Positions 49,989-58,870 of a stretch of 64,000 nt of DNA are shown in pieces. The notes below the pieces were generated by a model. The model saw only the letters and a program-made list of their open reading frames with translations. It was not told where the DNA came from and did no database searches. Origin of the DNA: Actinomycetota bacterium (GTDB taxonomy: Bacteria; Actinomycetota; Actinomycetes; Actinomycetales; Dermatophilaceae). Location of the stretch: positions 45,149-109,148 of the forward strand of contig JAIUPO010000014.1 in assembly GCA_020160805.1 (NCBI GenBank). Reading direction: 5' to 3'. The translations under genes were made by a program, and so were the position numbers. Within the stretch, counting starts at the first letter, position 1; the number at the start of each line of letters is the position of its first letter.

Positions 49989-51452
49989 TCAGCGCGAGGT
50001 GCGTCGAGGGCCGCCGCGGCTGCCCGCGGAGAAGGCCGCCGCGCCACCACCCGAGCGGCCGGTGGACGCTGCACCGCGGGCCGCGGGCCGCTGCCGGCGC
50101 TGACCGGGATTCGTTGCCCGCGAACGGCTCTCGCCTGACCCCGACTCACGGCGCGCTCCGCCGCCCGAGGACGTATGCGGATGGGTCGTCTTTCCACGCC
50201 CCGATCCGCGGGTGCCCGAGGACTTGCGCGAACCGCGCCCAGGCTGCGCCGGCGCGGCCTCGGGGACGACATACGCCCCGGGGAAGGACCGGGCGCCCGG
50301 CGCGAGATCGGTGAGCAGCGGATGGTCGGCGTGGACGCGCGTGGTGGTCGGGTTGATGCCGGCCTTGCGCGTCAGGTCTCGGACCTCGCGCACCTGCTGG
50401 TCCAGCATCATCGTCACGACAGTGCCGGAGTTCCCGGCCCGCGCCGTGCGCCCTGAGCGGTGCAGATACGCCTTGTGCTCAACCGGCGGGTCGGCGTGAA
50501 TGACCAGCGCGACGTCATCGACGTGGATGCCGCGCGCGGCGATATCGGTCGCCACCAGCGTGCCGGCCGCGCCGCTGTGGAAGGCGTCCATCGTCCGGGT
50601 GCGGGCGTTCTGCGAGAGATTGCCGTGCAGTTCGACGGACGGCACACCGGCCGCGTTGAGCTGTCGCGCGAGCTTCTTGGCGCGGTGCTTGGTGCGGGTG
50701 AAGACGATCGTGCGGCCCGGTGCAGCGGCCAGGTCCACGAGGACCGGCAGGTGCGCCTCTTCGCGGACATGCAGGACGTGGTGGGACATCTCGGCCACCG
50801 GGCTCTGCGCCGAATCCGCCTCGTGCGTCACGGGTTTCACGAGGTAGGTCCGGGCGAGGACACCGATGCCGGCGTCGAGCGTCGCGGAGAAAAGCATCCG
50901 CTGTCCACCGCGCGGGGTGCGATCGAGCAACCTGCGGACGGCGGGCAGGAAGCCGAGGTCGGCCATGTGGTCGGCCTCGTCCAGAACCGTGACCTCGATG
51001 GCGCTGAGGTCGGCGTGGCCCTGACCGATGAGGTCCTCCAGTCGGCCCGGACAGGCGATAACGATGTCGACGCCGGCGCGCAGCGCCGACACCTGCGGGC
51101 CTTGGCCAACACCGCCGAAGACGGTGCGGGAGGTGAGGCCAGTCGCCGCCGCGAGCGGGGCGAGTGACTCCTCGATCTGTGCGACGAGCTCACGCGTCGG
51201 GGCAAGGATCAGGGCGCGGGGGCGCTTCGGCATACGACGTCCACGGCCGGCGAGGCGCGCGACGAGCGGGAGGAGGAAGGCGTAGGTCTTGCCGGAGCCT
51301 GTGCGGCCACGTCCAAGGACGTCCCGGCCGGCGAGCGAGTCGGGCAGGGTCGCTGCCTGGATCGGAGTGGGGGCGGTGATGCCGCGCTCGGCGAGCACGG
51401 TCACGAGGGTTGCGGGGACGCCGAGCGTGCGAAAAGTCGTGTCGGAAGACAC
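49989..51452 (-). CDS. DEAD-box RNA helicase
   Basis: A 487-residue ATP-dependent RNA helicase. Q motif TPIQAATLP, Walker A GRGRTGSGKT, PTRELVAQI, VLDEADHMADLG (DEAD box), SAT, VATDIAARGIHV and HRSGRTARAG appear in order. The C-terminal 100 residues are a low-complexity Arg/Gly/Ser tail (RGGPRRTSR at the end) suited to RNA binding. The GTG start has GGAGC seven bases upstream. A structured leader lies before it; members of this family are often cold-inducible and autoregulated. Confidence 0.95.
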   Translation of the reverse strand: MSSDTTFRTLGVPATLVTVLAERGITAPTPIQAATLPDSLAGRDVLGRGRTGSGKTYAFLLPLVARLAGRGRRMPKRPRALILAPTRELVAQIEESLAPLAAATGLTSRTVFGGVGQGPQVSALRAGVDIVIACPGRLEDLIGQGHADLSAIEVTVLDEADHMADLGFLPAVRRLLDRTPRGGQRMLFSATLDAGIGVLARTYLVKPVTHEADSAQSPVAEMSHHVLHVREEAHLPVLVDLAAAPGRTIVFTRTKHRAKKLARQLNAAGVPSVELHGNLSQNARTRTMDAFHSGAAGTLVATDIAARGIHVDDVALVIHADPPVEHKAYLHRSGRTARAGNSGTVVTMMLDQQVREVRDLTRKAGINPTTTRVHADHPLLTDLAPGARSFPGAYVVPEAAPAQPGRGSRKSSGTRGSGRGKTTHPHTSSGGGARRESGSGESRSRATNPGQRRQRPAARGAASTGRSGGGAAAFSAGSRGGPRRTSR

Positions 51453-51482
51453 TGAATAGCTCCAAGTGAATCGAATGAAGTC

Positions 51483-51556
51483 GTTCTGCCCGGCGCGGAC
51501 GACATGGGCCGCAGCAGCGATGGCGATCGACGAAGCGAAGCGGCCCGCGGCAGAAC
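51483..51556 (-). promoter_or_regulatory. structured 5' leader of the DEAD helicase mRNA
   Basis: Outer arms GTTCTGCC (51483-51490) and GGCAGAAC (51549-51556) and inner arms GGGCCGC (51506-51512) and GCGGCCC (51540-51546) are each perfectly complementary. On the minus strand the fold ends about 30 bases upstream of the helicase start. It could be an autoregulatory or cold-sensing leader, or the end of an upstream transcript. Confidence 0.5.
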
Positions 51557-51590
51557 TGGTCGGGCCGATGGGTCCAGTCTACCGGCAGTC

Positions 51591-53120
51591 TCAGCGCACT
51601 CGGACCCGAATGCTGTGCAGCCCGCTCGCGCCATCGGGCGCGGGTTCGGCGATCGTCGTCGTCTGGATCGCTCCCGTCCCGTCCGTCGCGCGTGCCGTGA
51701 TGACGTGTTGGCCGCTCGCGGAAGGAGTCCAGGTCGCGCGCCACTGGCGCCAGTAGTGCCCACCGACGTCCGGGCCGAGGTCCGCCGCGATCCACGCGCC
51801 GTCGTCGACACGCACCTCGACGCCCGAAATCCCTTGGCGCGCTTGGGACCACGCCACTCCGGCGATGGCGAGTTCGCTTCCGGCGGGGACGCTCGCTCCG
51901 TCGCGAGGCACATCGATTCTCGACTGCGTTTTCACCTCGGCCTGTTCCGCCCAACCCCGCGTCGACCAGTACGCCTGGTCCTTGGCGTAGGTGGTGGCGG
52001 TCAGGTGCGTAAGCCATTTCGTTGCGCCGACATAGCCGTACAGTCCGGGCGTGATCATCCGCACGGGGAAGCCGTGCGTCGGCGTCAACGGCTTGCCGTC
52101 CATCGCGATGGCGAGCAGGGCGCCACGATCGTCCTGAAGGGCGGCGACGGGGGTGGAGATCGTCATACCATCGTGCGAGGTGCTGAGAATCTGATCGGCC
52201 GTGTCGCGAACTCCGGCGCGGGCCAAGACATCTCGCGTGCGCACCCCAAGCCAACGGGTCGATCCGATGTAGTCCCCGCCCACGGGATTGCTCACGCAAT
52301 TGAGGGTGATGTCGGCCTCGATCATCGGCATCCGCAGCAGTTCGTCGAAGGTCACCTCGTAGGGGTGATCGACATCGCCGTCAATGCGCAGCCGCCAGGC
52401 GGAAACGTCGATGCGCGGGATGATCACGGCGGTGTCGATGCGATAGAAGTCCGCCACCGGGGTGCGCAGCGGCGTCAGGCCGGGCGTGCTTGCGCCGAGG
52501 CCAGCCGGCAACGCGGGCAGCGGTGCCGAGGGAGCAGGCAGCGTCAAGCTCTGACCGGTCGCGCCGATGGGCGCGCCCAGCCGAGTGCCGAGGTATGCCG
52601 CCCCCGCCCCTGCACCCGTCAAGAGGCCCGCCGCTACGACCGTGCGCCGATCGGCGCTGCCCGCGTATGCCGCCCGCTCCCTTCCCGCTGGGTTGCTCCC
52701 GTCCGTCGGCACGAACCGCAGCCCCACGATGCCGACCAGCGCCGCCACGCTGCTGGGCAAGACCGCGAGTTGACCGCCGGACGGACGAGTGGCCGCGGCG
52801 AGCGCAGCGATCCCGGCAAGGCCAGCGAGCAACCAGGCGCCAGAACGGTTGCGGGACTGCAGGATTCCCGCCAGCGCGCCCAAGCAAAGCACGACCACCA
52901 GGACGCCCACGATCAGCACCGGCTTATCCGCCGTGCCCAGCGTCGAGGTGGCCCAGTCCTTGAGCCACAGCGGGGTGAGGTCGATCGCCGCGCTGCCCAC
53001 GGCGATAGCCGGCGAGGTGGACGGCCCGACGACTCCCGCCACGAGGTGACCCGCACCGAGCCCGCAGCTGGTGGCTGCCAGACCCACGAGGGCGGCATAC
53101 CTGCGCTGCGGGGAGGTCAT
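51591..53120 (-). CDS. membrane-bound molybdopterin-dependent oxidoreductase (sulfite oxidase family)
   Basis: A 509-residue protein with four to five N-terminal membrane helices (about 10-175), a Pro/Ala linker, the molybdopterin domain (about 215-400) and a C-terminal dimerisation-type immunoglobulin fold (about 405-505). The molybdenum ligand is Cys275 in ITLNCVSNPVGG; TPTHGFPVRMITPGLYGYVGATKWL is also diagnostic. It probably oxidises an oxyanion or reduces a sulfoxide outside the membrane; the substrate is unknown. No heme subunit is encoded next to it. Confidence 0.9.
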   Translation of the reverse strand: MTSPQRRYAALVGLAATSCGLGAGHLVAGVVGPSTSPAIAVGSAAIDLTPLWLKDWATSTLGTADKPVLIVGVLVVVLCLGALAGILQSRNRSGAWLLAGLAGIAALAAATRPSGGQLAVLPSSVAALVGIVGLRFVPTDGSNPAGRERAAYAGSADRRTVVAAGLLTGAGAGAAYLGTRLGAPIGATGQSLTLPAPSAPLPALPAGLGASTPGLTPLRTPVADFYRIDTAVIIPRIDVSAWRLRIDGDVDHPYEVTFDELLRMPMIEADITLNCVSNPVGGDYIGSTRWLGVRTRDVLARAGVRDTADQILSTSHDGMTISTPVAALQDDRGALLAIAMDGKPLTPTHGFPVRMITPGLYGYVGATKWLTHLTATTYAKDQAYWSTRGWAEQAEVKTQSRIDVPRDGASVPAGSELAIAGVAWSQARQGISGVEVRVDDGAWIAADLGPDVGGHYWRQWRATWTPSASGQHVITARATDGTGAIQTTTIAEPAPDGASGLHSIRVRVR

Positions 53121-53182
53121 GCCAAAAGGCTAGGCCTCGCGCCCGGCGATCGGTCGCGCCCAGGTCTTACGGTCTGCTTACG

Positions 53183-53938
53183 TCAGTCCGACCAGCGGAA
53201 GATCCGGGTGGCGAGCATGGCGCTGATGCCACCCCAAATGGCCAGCACCAGCCAACTGGTCACGGGCCAGGCGCCCTCAACGAAGGCGTCCCGCAGCCCG
53301 TCGCCCAAAGCACCCGAGGGCAGCAGCCGTGCCACGCCGACGGCCGCGCTCGGCAGGGTGCTCGTGGGCAGCAAGAGGCCAAGTCCGAGGAAGATGACCC
53401 ACAGCAAATTGGCTACGGCGAGAACGGCTTCCGCGCGCAGCCGTCCAGCGACCAGCATCGCGAGCGCAACGAAACAACCGGCACCGAGGACAATCGTGAT
53501 GAGCGCCGGGAGCAGGCCCGCGACCTCGGGGCGCCAGCCGAGCGCCATACCCAGAATCGAGAGCGCAAGCAGGTGGAAAGCGAGCACGAAGCCGGTCGCC
53601 ATCGTCTTGCCCCCGAGCAGCCCATCGCGACCCAGGGGGGTCGTGCCGAGCAGCCGCAGCACGCCATTGCGGCGGTCGAAGGCGGTGGCGATCGCTTGGC
53701 TGGTGAAGGCCGTCGAGACGACCGCGAGGGCGAGCACGCCGGGGACGATGACATCGATCCGCCGGGCGCCCAGGTCGGGCACCGACGCGAACTTCAGGCC
53801 GATCATCGCCATCGCCGGGAGGATGAAGGCGACCAGGAGTTGCTCGCCATTGCGCAGCATCGTGCGCGCCTCGAAGCTCGCCTGCCGGCGGATGCGTATG
53901 CCGCGCGCCGCAGCCCGCTGTCCCGTCGCGGTGGTCAT
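53183..53938 (-). CDS. ABC-2 type transporter permease
   Basis: A 251-residue protein with about six membrane segments in the ABC-2 (DrrB-like) arrangement; LGTTPLGRDGLLGGKTMATGF is the conserved cytoplasmic loop. It overlaps the ATPase gene upstream by four bases, so the two form an exporter. The substrate is unknown (drug, lipid or peptide). Confidence 0.88.
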   Translation of the reverse strand: MTTATGQRAAARGIRIRRQASFEARTMLRNGEQLLVAFILPAMAMIGLKFASVPDLGARRIDVIVPGVLALAVVSTAFTSQAIATAFDRRNGVLRLLGTTPLGRDGLLGGKTMATGFVLAFHLLALSILGMALGWRPEVAGLLPALITIVLGAGCFVALAMLVAGRLRAEAVLAVANLLWVIFLGLGLLLPTSTLPSAAVGVARLLPSGALGDGLRDAFVEGAWPVTSWLVLAIWGGISAMLATRIFRWSD

Positions 53939-54642
53939 CGCTCGCCCCGTCCGGTGAGTGAGAAGTACACGTCTTCAAGGCTTTTCGCGCCCGCGACCTC
54001 CGCCCGCGGGCCGCTGGTGCGCACCCGGCCGCGGTCCATGATGACGATATCGTCAGCGACCCGGTCCGCCTCCTCGAAGGAGTGCGTCGCCAAGACCACT
54101 GCGGCGCCGCCGGCGGCCTGCTCGCGGACGATCTCCCAGACGTCCAGGCGAGTATGCGGATCCATCCCCGCCGTCGGTTCGTCGAGGAAGAGCACATCCG
54201 GGCGCCCGATGAGGGCGGTGGCGAGGGCGACCCGCTGCCGCTGGCCACCGGAAAGTCGGCGCACGATCGTGCGGGCGAAGTCATCAATGCCCAAGCGCGC
54301 GCTGAGGGCCGACGGGTCGGCGGGATCGGCATACATCGACGCCAGGTGGGCAAGCAGCGCCGGGGGAGTGGACATCGAGGGCAGCCCGCCGTCTTGCAGC
54401 ATCAGGCCGACGCGGGCTCGATGCTCGGCGGAGGCGCCCCACGGGTCTTCCCCAAGCACTTGCGCCAGCCCAGAATCGGGGCGTTGCAGACCTTGCAGGC
54501 ATTCGATGGTCGTCGATTTGCCGGCGCCATTCGGCCCGAGAACGGCGGTGACCCGGCCGGCCTCCGCGCACCAGTTCGCGCCGTCGAGCGCCCGGGTGGC
54601 ACCGAAGGACTTGACCAGATCTCGGACCTCGACTGCGGACAC
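53935..54642 (-). CDS. ABC transporter ATP-binding protein (DrrA-like)
   Basis: A 235-residue ATPase: Walker A GPNGAGKSTT (about residues 35-44), signature LSGGQRQRVALATAL, Walker B VLFLDEPTAGMDPHTR and the switch His in VLATHSFEEAD. It pairs with the permease downstream. A response regulator gene lies 61 bases upstream in the same direction. Confidence 0.93.
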   Translation of the reverse strand: MSAVEVRDLVKSFGATRALDGANWCAEAGRVTAVLGPNGAGKSTTIECLQGLQRPDSGLAQVLGEDPWGASAEHRARVGLMLQDGGLPSMSTPPALLAHLASMYADPADPSALSARLGIDDFARTIVRRLSGGQRQRVALATALIGRPDVLFLDEPTAGMDPHTRLDVWEIVREQAAGGAAVVLATHSFEEADRVADDIVIMDRGRVRTSGPRAEVAGAKSLEDVYFSLTGRGER

Positions 54643-54703
54643 CAGAGCAGTCTAAGGAGCCCAGACCAGCCGGCCGCCCAGCGACTGGGACCCGTGGGGA
54701 GGC

Positions 54704-55351
54704 TCAGGCGCCCCGGTGCGGGTTGAGATACGCGAGGGCGGCCAACACCCGGCGGTTCCACGACGGCTCGTCGGGAATGTCCAGGTCGCGCAGGATGGCC
54801 GCCACGTGCACCTCAGCGGTGCGCACCGACATGCCCAGCGCGTCGGAGATGGCCTGGTTCGATCGCCCCTCGGCCACCAGGGACAAGACTTCCACTTGCC
54901 GCGCTGTCAGCCGATCGAGCACCGAGGCCGGTGGGGTGATCCGCGCGATAACGTCCTCGTCGATGACGATTCCGCCAGCCGCGATCGTGTGGAGGGCGTC
55001 GGTGAGCCGTTCGACGTTGCCGACCCGGTCCTTCAGCAGATAGCCCACCGCCGACGGCACGTGGCCGGTCAACCGGCGCACCCACGCTGGCTCGGCGTAG
55101 GTCGACAAGACCAGGACCCCGATGCCCGGGAAGCGTTGCCGCAGAGCCAAGGCTGTGCCGATGCCTTCGTCGCTGAAGGACGGTGGCATGCGGACGTCGA
55201 GGATGACGACATCGGGCCTGGTCAGAGCGGCCTCTCGCAGCAAAGCCGCGCCGCCGCCGACGCTCGCGAGCACGTGGATGCCGGCATGGGTCAGCAGCGC
55301 TGCCAGTCCCTGGCGGGCGACGAGTGGGTAACCGGGGGCGACGCGCCGCAT
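54704..55351 (-). CDS. NarL/LuxR-family response regulator with degenerate N-terminus
   Basis: A 215-residue regulator: receiver domain (about 1-120) with phosphoacceptor Asp52 in VVILDVRMPP, and a LuxR-type helix-turn-helix (about 150-205: LTARQVEVLSLVAEGRSNQAIS). The N-terminus reads MRRVAPGYPLVARQGLAALL, whereas relatives have an acidic Asp pair between the first strand and PLVRQGL. Without those acidic residues Mg2+ binding and phosphorylation should be impaired. No histidine kinase gene is present; such regulators usually sit beside one together with an ABC exporter like the one downstream. The GTG at 55408 would give a longer but still atypical N-terminus. Confidence 0.85.
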   Translation of the reverse strand: MRRVAPGYPLVARQGLAALLTHAGIHVLASVGGGAALLREAALTRPDVVILDVRMPPSFSDEGIGTALALRQRFPGIGVLVLSTYAEPAWVRRLTGHVPSAVGYLLKDRVGNVERLTDALHTIAAGGIVIDEDVIARITPPASVLDRLTARQVEVLSLVAEGRSNQAISDALGMSVRTAEVHVAAILRDLDIPDEPSWNRRVLAALAYLNPHRGA

Positions 55352-55432
55352 AGGGCCCGGCGTCGCGGCGTTACGCCAGCACATCGCCCGCGTTCCCGGG
55401 AGAGGCACAGCCGGACTGGATACGGTCGAGGC

Positions 55433-56614
55433 ATGCGCAGACTCATGCCGATGCTCGCGGGCGCGGCCCTGGTGGCCGGCTGTTCAGGGCCCGGCCCTGC
55501 GCCGACAAGGGCGACGGAGGCCCCATCCGAGAGCACCCCCACCTCGGCCACCGCGTCCAGCGACGTCGCACCCTTCACCGTGACGGAGGTGGCGTCATAT
55601 GACGAACCCTGGGCGATGACCTTCCTGCCCGGCACGGAGTATGCCGCGATCACCCAACGCGGCGGCCAACTGCTGGTCCGCGACATGAGCAGTGGCGAGG
55701 TGCTCACCGTGGATGGGGCGCCGGAGGTCAAGGCTGAAGGCCAGGGCGGGCTCGGCGACATCATCGCGGCCCCAGACTTCGACCAAAGCGGTCATATCTA
55801 TCTGTCGTGGGTCGAGCCCGGCGATGGCACGAGCGCGGGTGCGGTCGTCGGACGTGGCGGTCTCGTCATCGAGGACGGCGCTGCGCGACTCGAGAACCTC
55901 ACCGTGATCTGGCGGCAGGAGCCGAAAGTCGAGGGTGCCGGGCATTTCGCACACCGGCTCGCCGTGAGTCCGGACGGGAAGTACCTCTTCGTCACCTCCG
56001 GCGAGCGCCAGAAGTTCGACCCCGCCCAGGACCTGGGAACCAATCTCGGCAAGATCCTGCGCCTGACCCTGGATGGGACACCCGTCGCCGCCAATCCCTT
56101 TGCGGCGCAAGGCTATCCGGCCGAGGAAGTATGGACGCTCGGTCACCGCAATCCGCTCGGCATCGCCTTCGCCCCCGACGGCACGCTGTGGAGCACCGAG
56201 ATGGGACCCAAAGGCGGCGATGAGCTGAACGTCATCACCGAAGGCGCCAACTACGGCTGGCCGAAAGTCTCCAATGGCTCGCACTACAGCGGTGAGGAGA
56301 TACCCGACCACGCCGCCGGCGACGGCTTCGAGGCGCCGAAGGTCTGGTGGAATCCCTCGATCTCGCCGAGCAGCCTGATGATCTACACCGGGGAGGTCTT
56401 CCCGCAGTGGCGCGGCGATGCTTTCATCGGCGCGCTTTCTGGCCAGTCACTGCTTCGGGTAGACCTCGACGGCACCACCGCCACCAAGGCCGAGGTCTGG
56501 TCTGCGGGCGCCCTAGGCACGCGGATCCGCGAAGTCGAGCAGGGCCCAGACGGCCGCATCTGGGTCCTGCAGGACGGGTCCGAGGGCAAGTTGCTGCGCC
56601 TCGATCCCGCCTAG
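55433..56614 (+). CDS. PQQ-dependent sugar dehydrogenase-like lipoprotein
   Basis: A 393-residue secreted protein with a lipoprotein signal peptide (lipobox VAGC, Cys at about 17) and a Ser/Thr-rich linker, then a six-bladed beta-propeller of the GSDH family. PWAMTFLP, GHFAHRLAVSPDGKYLFVTSG, the LGHRNPLGIAFAPDGTLWSTEMGPKGGDELNVI stretch and REVEQGPDGRIWVLQD are the diagnostic blocks. Such proteins oxidise aldoses with PQQ (soluble glucose dehydrogenase) or have other activity in hosts lacking PQQ; no PQQ genes are seen here. Divergent from the response regulator. Confidence 0.9.
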   Translation: MRRLMPMLAGAALVAGCSGPGPAPTRATEAPSESTPTSATASSDVAPFTVTEVASYDEPWAMTFLPGTEYAAITQRGGQLLVRDMSSGEVLTVDGAPEVKAEGQGGLGDIIAAPDFDQSGHIYLSWVEPGDGTSAGAVVGRGGLVIEDGAARLENLTVIWRQEPKVEGAGHFAHRLAVSPDGKYLFVTSGERQKFDPAQDLGTNLGKILRLTLDGTPVAANPFAAQGYPAEEVWTLGHRNPLGIAFAPDGTLWSTEMGPKGGDELNVITEGANYGWPKVSNGSHYSGEEIPDHAAGDGFEAPKVWWNPSISPSSLMIYTGEVFPQWRGDAFIGALSGQSLLRVDLDGTTATKAEVWSAGALGTRIREVEQGPDGRIWVLQDGSEGKLLRLDPA

Positions 56615-56635
56615 CCCTCCGAGTCGCAGGCCGAC

Positions 56636-56649
56636 TTAGGTTGACCTAA
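56636..56649. promoter_or_regulatory. candidate SufR operator
   Basis: TTAGGT-TG-ACCTAA is a perfect palindrome of 6-base arms, 38 bases before the sufR start. A matching half site TACCTAAC lies at 56671-56678. SufR-type repressors autoregulate the suf operon, so this is a likely binding site. Confidence 0.65.
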
Positions 56650-56650
56650 C

Positions 56651-56680
56651 TTCGACACGCTTGACGCAATTACCTAACAT
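56651..56680 (+). promoter_or_regulatory. candidate sufR promoter (leaderless transcript)
   Basis: TTCGAC (56651-56656) and TAACAT (56675-56680) with 18-base spacing; the -10 box ends six bases before the GTG start, so transcription would begin at or next to the start codon, giving a leaderless mRNA. There is no ribosome binding site upstream of the GTG. Confidence 0.5.
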
Positions 56681-56686
56681 GGATGT

Positions 56687-57400
56687 GTGATTAATGCGCG
56701 AGCAACCGAGGCGACGGCCGATGCCGTGCCCGAGTCGGGCACGCGCGAGCGGGTACTGCGGGCGATCAGCCAGCAGGGTCCGATCACGGCGGCGGTTCTC
56801 GCCGAGCGGCTCGGCCTGTCCGACACCGCCATTCGCCGGCATGTCGACAATCTCGCCGACGCGGGGCTGATCGAGCCCCACGAGGCCACTACACCCCGAC
56901 GCCGCGGAAGGCCCGCCAAGGCGTATGTCGTCTCCGACGCCGGCCATCGCTCGCTCACCTCGGACTACGACCACCTCGCCGGCCAGGCGCTGCGCTATCT
57001 CGCGGAGACCGTCGGCCCGCACGCGGTTGAGGACTTCGCCCGGCGACGGATTGCCGACTGGGAGAGCCGGTATGCCGCGCAGCTGCCTCGCCAGGCAGGC
57101 ACGGCCGAGCGCGCAGAGCAGCTCGTCGGCGCGCTCAGCCGCGACGGCTTCGACGCCAGCCTGCGCAGGGTGGGCGACCAGGCGACACCGGCGGCTCTTC
57201 GCGGCATACAACTGTGCCAAGGGCATTGCCCGGTGCAGGATGTGGCGGCGCAGTTCCCTCAGCTGTGCGAAGCCGAGACCGAAGCTTTCTCCCGCCTGCT
57301 GGGCGTGCACGTCCAGCGGCTGGCCACCCTCGCGCACGGCGACCACGTGTGCACCACCTTCATCCCCACGACCACGCTCAACCCGACGGAGGCGTCATGA
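56687..57400 (+). CDS. sufR: Fe-S cluster-sensing transcriptional repressor SufR
   Basis: A 237-residue regulator with an N-terminal winged helix (about 18-85: [35 protein letters not shown]) and a C-terminal domain with Cys177, Cys181, Cys194 and Cys222 placed to hold an Fe-S cluster. It is expected to repress the suf operon when cluster-loaded and release it under iron or oxidative stress. It starts at GTG, likely on a leaderless mRNA, and overlaps sufB by four bases. Confidence 0.93.
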   Translation: MINARATEATADAVPESGTRERVLRAISQQGPITAAVLAERLGLSDTAIRRHVDNLADAGLIEPHEATTPRRRGRPAKAYVVSDAGHRSLTSDYDHLAGQALRYLAETVGPHAVEDFARRRIADWESRYAAQLPRQAGTAERAEQLVGALSRDGFDASLRRVGDQATPAALRGIQLCQGHCPVQDVAAQFPQLCEAETEAFSRLLGVHVQRLATLAHGDHVCTTFIPTTTLNPTEAS

Positions 57401-58818
57401 CGCAGAGCATCGAAGACCTGAACCCTGGTCTGAAGGACCTGGGACGCTATGAATACGGCTGGGCCGACAGCGACACGGCTGGCGCGACCGCGCGCCGCGG
57501 CCTGAACACCGAGGTCGTCGAGGACATCTCGGCGCGCAAGAGCGAGCCGGACTGGATGCGCGAGCTGCGGCTGAAGGCGCTGCGCCTGTTCGACAAGAAG
57601 CCCATGCCGACCTGGGGCAGCGACCTGTCCGGCATCGACTTCCAGAACATCAAGTACTTCGTGAAGTCCACGGAGAAGCAGGCCACCTCCTGGGAGGAAC
57701 TGCCCGAGGACATCAAGAACACCTATGACCGCCTCGGCATCCCCGAGGCCGAGAAGCAGCGCCTCATCGCCGGCGTGGCCGCGCAATACGAATCCGAAGT
57801 GGTCTACCACCAGATCCGCGAGGACCTGGAGGAGAAGGGTGTTATTTTCGTCGACACCGACACCGGCCTGCGCGAGCACGAGGACCTCTTCCGCGAATAC
57901 TTCGGCTCGGTCATCCCGCCGGGCGACAACAAATTCGCCTCGCTGAACACCGCTGTCTGGTCGGGCGGTTCGTTCGTCTATGTTCCGCCGGGCGTGCACG
58001 TCGAGATCCCGCTGCAGGCCTACTTCCGGATCAACACCGAGAACATGGGCCAGTTCGAGCGGACGCTGATCATCGCGGACGAGGGCTCCTACGTTCACTA
58101 CGTCGAGGGCTGCACGGCGCCGATCTACAAGTCGGACTCCCTGCACTCCGCAGTCGTCGAGATCATCGTCAAGAAGAACGCTCGCGTCCGCTACACGACC
58201 ATCCAGAACTGGTCCAACAACGTCTACAACCTCGTCACCAAGCGCGCCACCTGCGCCGAGGGCGCGACGATGGAGTGGATCGACGGCAATATCGGCTCCA
58301 AGGTGACGATGAAGTACCCCGCCGTCTACCTCCTCGGCGAGCACGCCAAGGGCGAGACGCTGTCCATCGCCTTCGCCGGCGAGGGCCAGCACCAGGACGC
58401 CGGCTCCAAGATGGTCCACGCGGCCCCCAACACCTCCTCGACCATCGTCTCGAAGTCCGTGGCGCGCGGGGGCGGGCGCACCTCATACCGCGGGCTCGTC
58501 CAGATCATGGAGGGCGCGACCGGCAGCAAGTCCAGCGTCGTCTGCGACGCCCTGCTGGTCGACACGATCAGTCGCTCGGACACCTACCCCTATGTCGACA
58601 TCCGCGAGGACGACGTCCAGATGGGCCACGAGGCGAGCGTCTCGAAGGTCTCCGAGGACCAGATGTTCTACCTCATGTCCCGAGGGATGTCCGAGGAAGA
58701 GGCCATGGCGATGATCGTGCGCGGCTTCGTCGAGCCGATCGCCCGCGAGTTGCCGATGGAGTATGCCCTCGAGCTGAACCGCCTCATCGAACTCCAGATG
58801 GAGGGTGCGGTCGGCTGA
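57397..58818 (+). CDS. sufB: Fe-S cluster assembly scaffold SufB
   Basis: A 473-residue beta-helix protein that forms the SufBC2D scaffold. [38 protein letters not shown], the EGCTAPIY cysteine region and the C-terminal [13 protein letters not shown] block with [21 protein letters not shown] are conserved. The ATG has GGAGG four bases upstream and overlaps the sufR stop. No intein is present. Confidence 0.98.
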   Translation: MTQSIEDLNPGLKDLGRYEYGWADSDTAGATARRGLNTEVVEDISARKSEPDWMRELRLKALRLFDKKPMPTWGSDLSGIDFQNIKYFVKSTEKQATSWEELPEDIKNTYDRLGIPEAEKQRLIAGVAAQYESEVVYHQIREDLEEKGVIFVDTDTGLREHEDLFREYFGSVIPPGDNKFASLNTAVWSGGSFVYVPPGVHVEIPLQAYFRINTENMGQFERTLIIADEGSYVHYVEGCTAPIYKSDSLHSAVVEIIVKKNARVRYTTIQNWSNNVYNLVTKRATCAEGATMEWIDGNIGSKVTMKYPAVYLLGEHAKGETLSIAFAGEGQHQDAGSKMVHAAPNTSSTIVSKSVARGGGRTSYRGLVQIMEGATGSKSSVVCDALLVDTISRSDTYPYVDIREDDVQMGHEASVSKVSEDQMFYLMSRGMSEEEAMAMIVRGFVEPIARELPMEYALELNRLIELQMEGAVG

Positions 58819-58870
58819 CCTCAAGACGTCACCGACCCACCCAAAACCGTTACTGCACAAGGAATCCCGC

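Noticed and set aside
54704..55408. A frameshift hiding a normal response-regulator N-terminus
   Set aside because: I read the other two frames just upstream of PLVARQGL and found no clear LADD-type segment, so a simple frameshift is not supported.
55433..56614. A complete PQQ glucose oxidation system
   Set aside because: No pqq synthesis genes are present, so PQQ use by this protein cannot be claimed.
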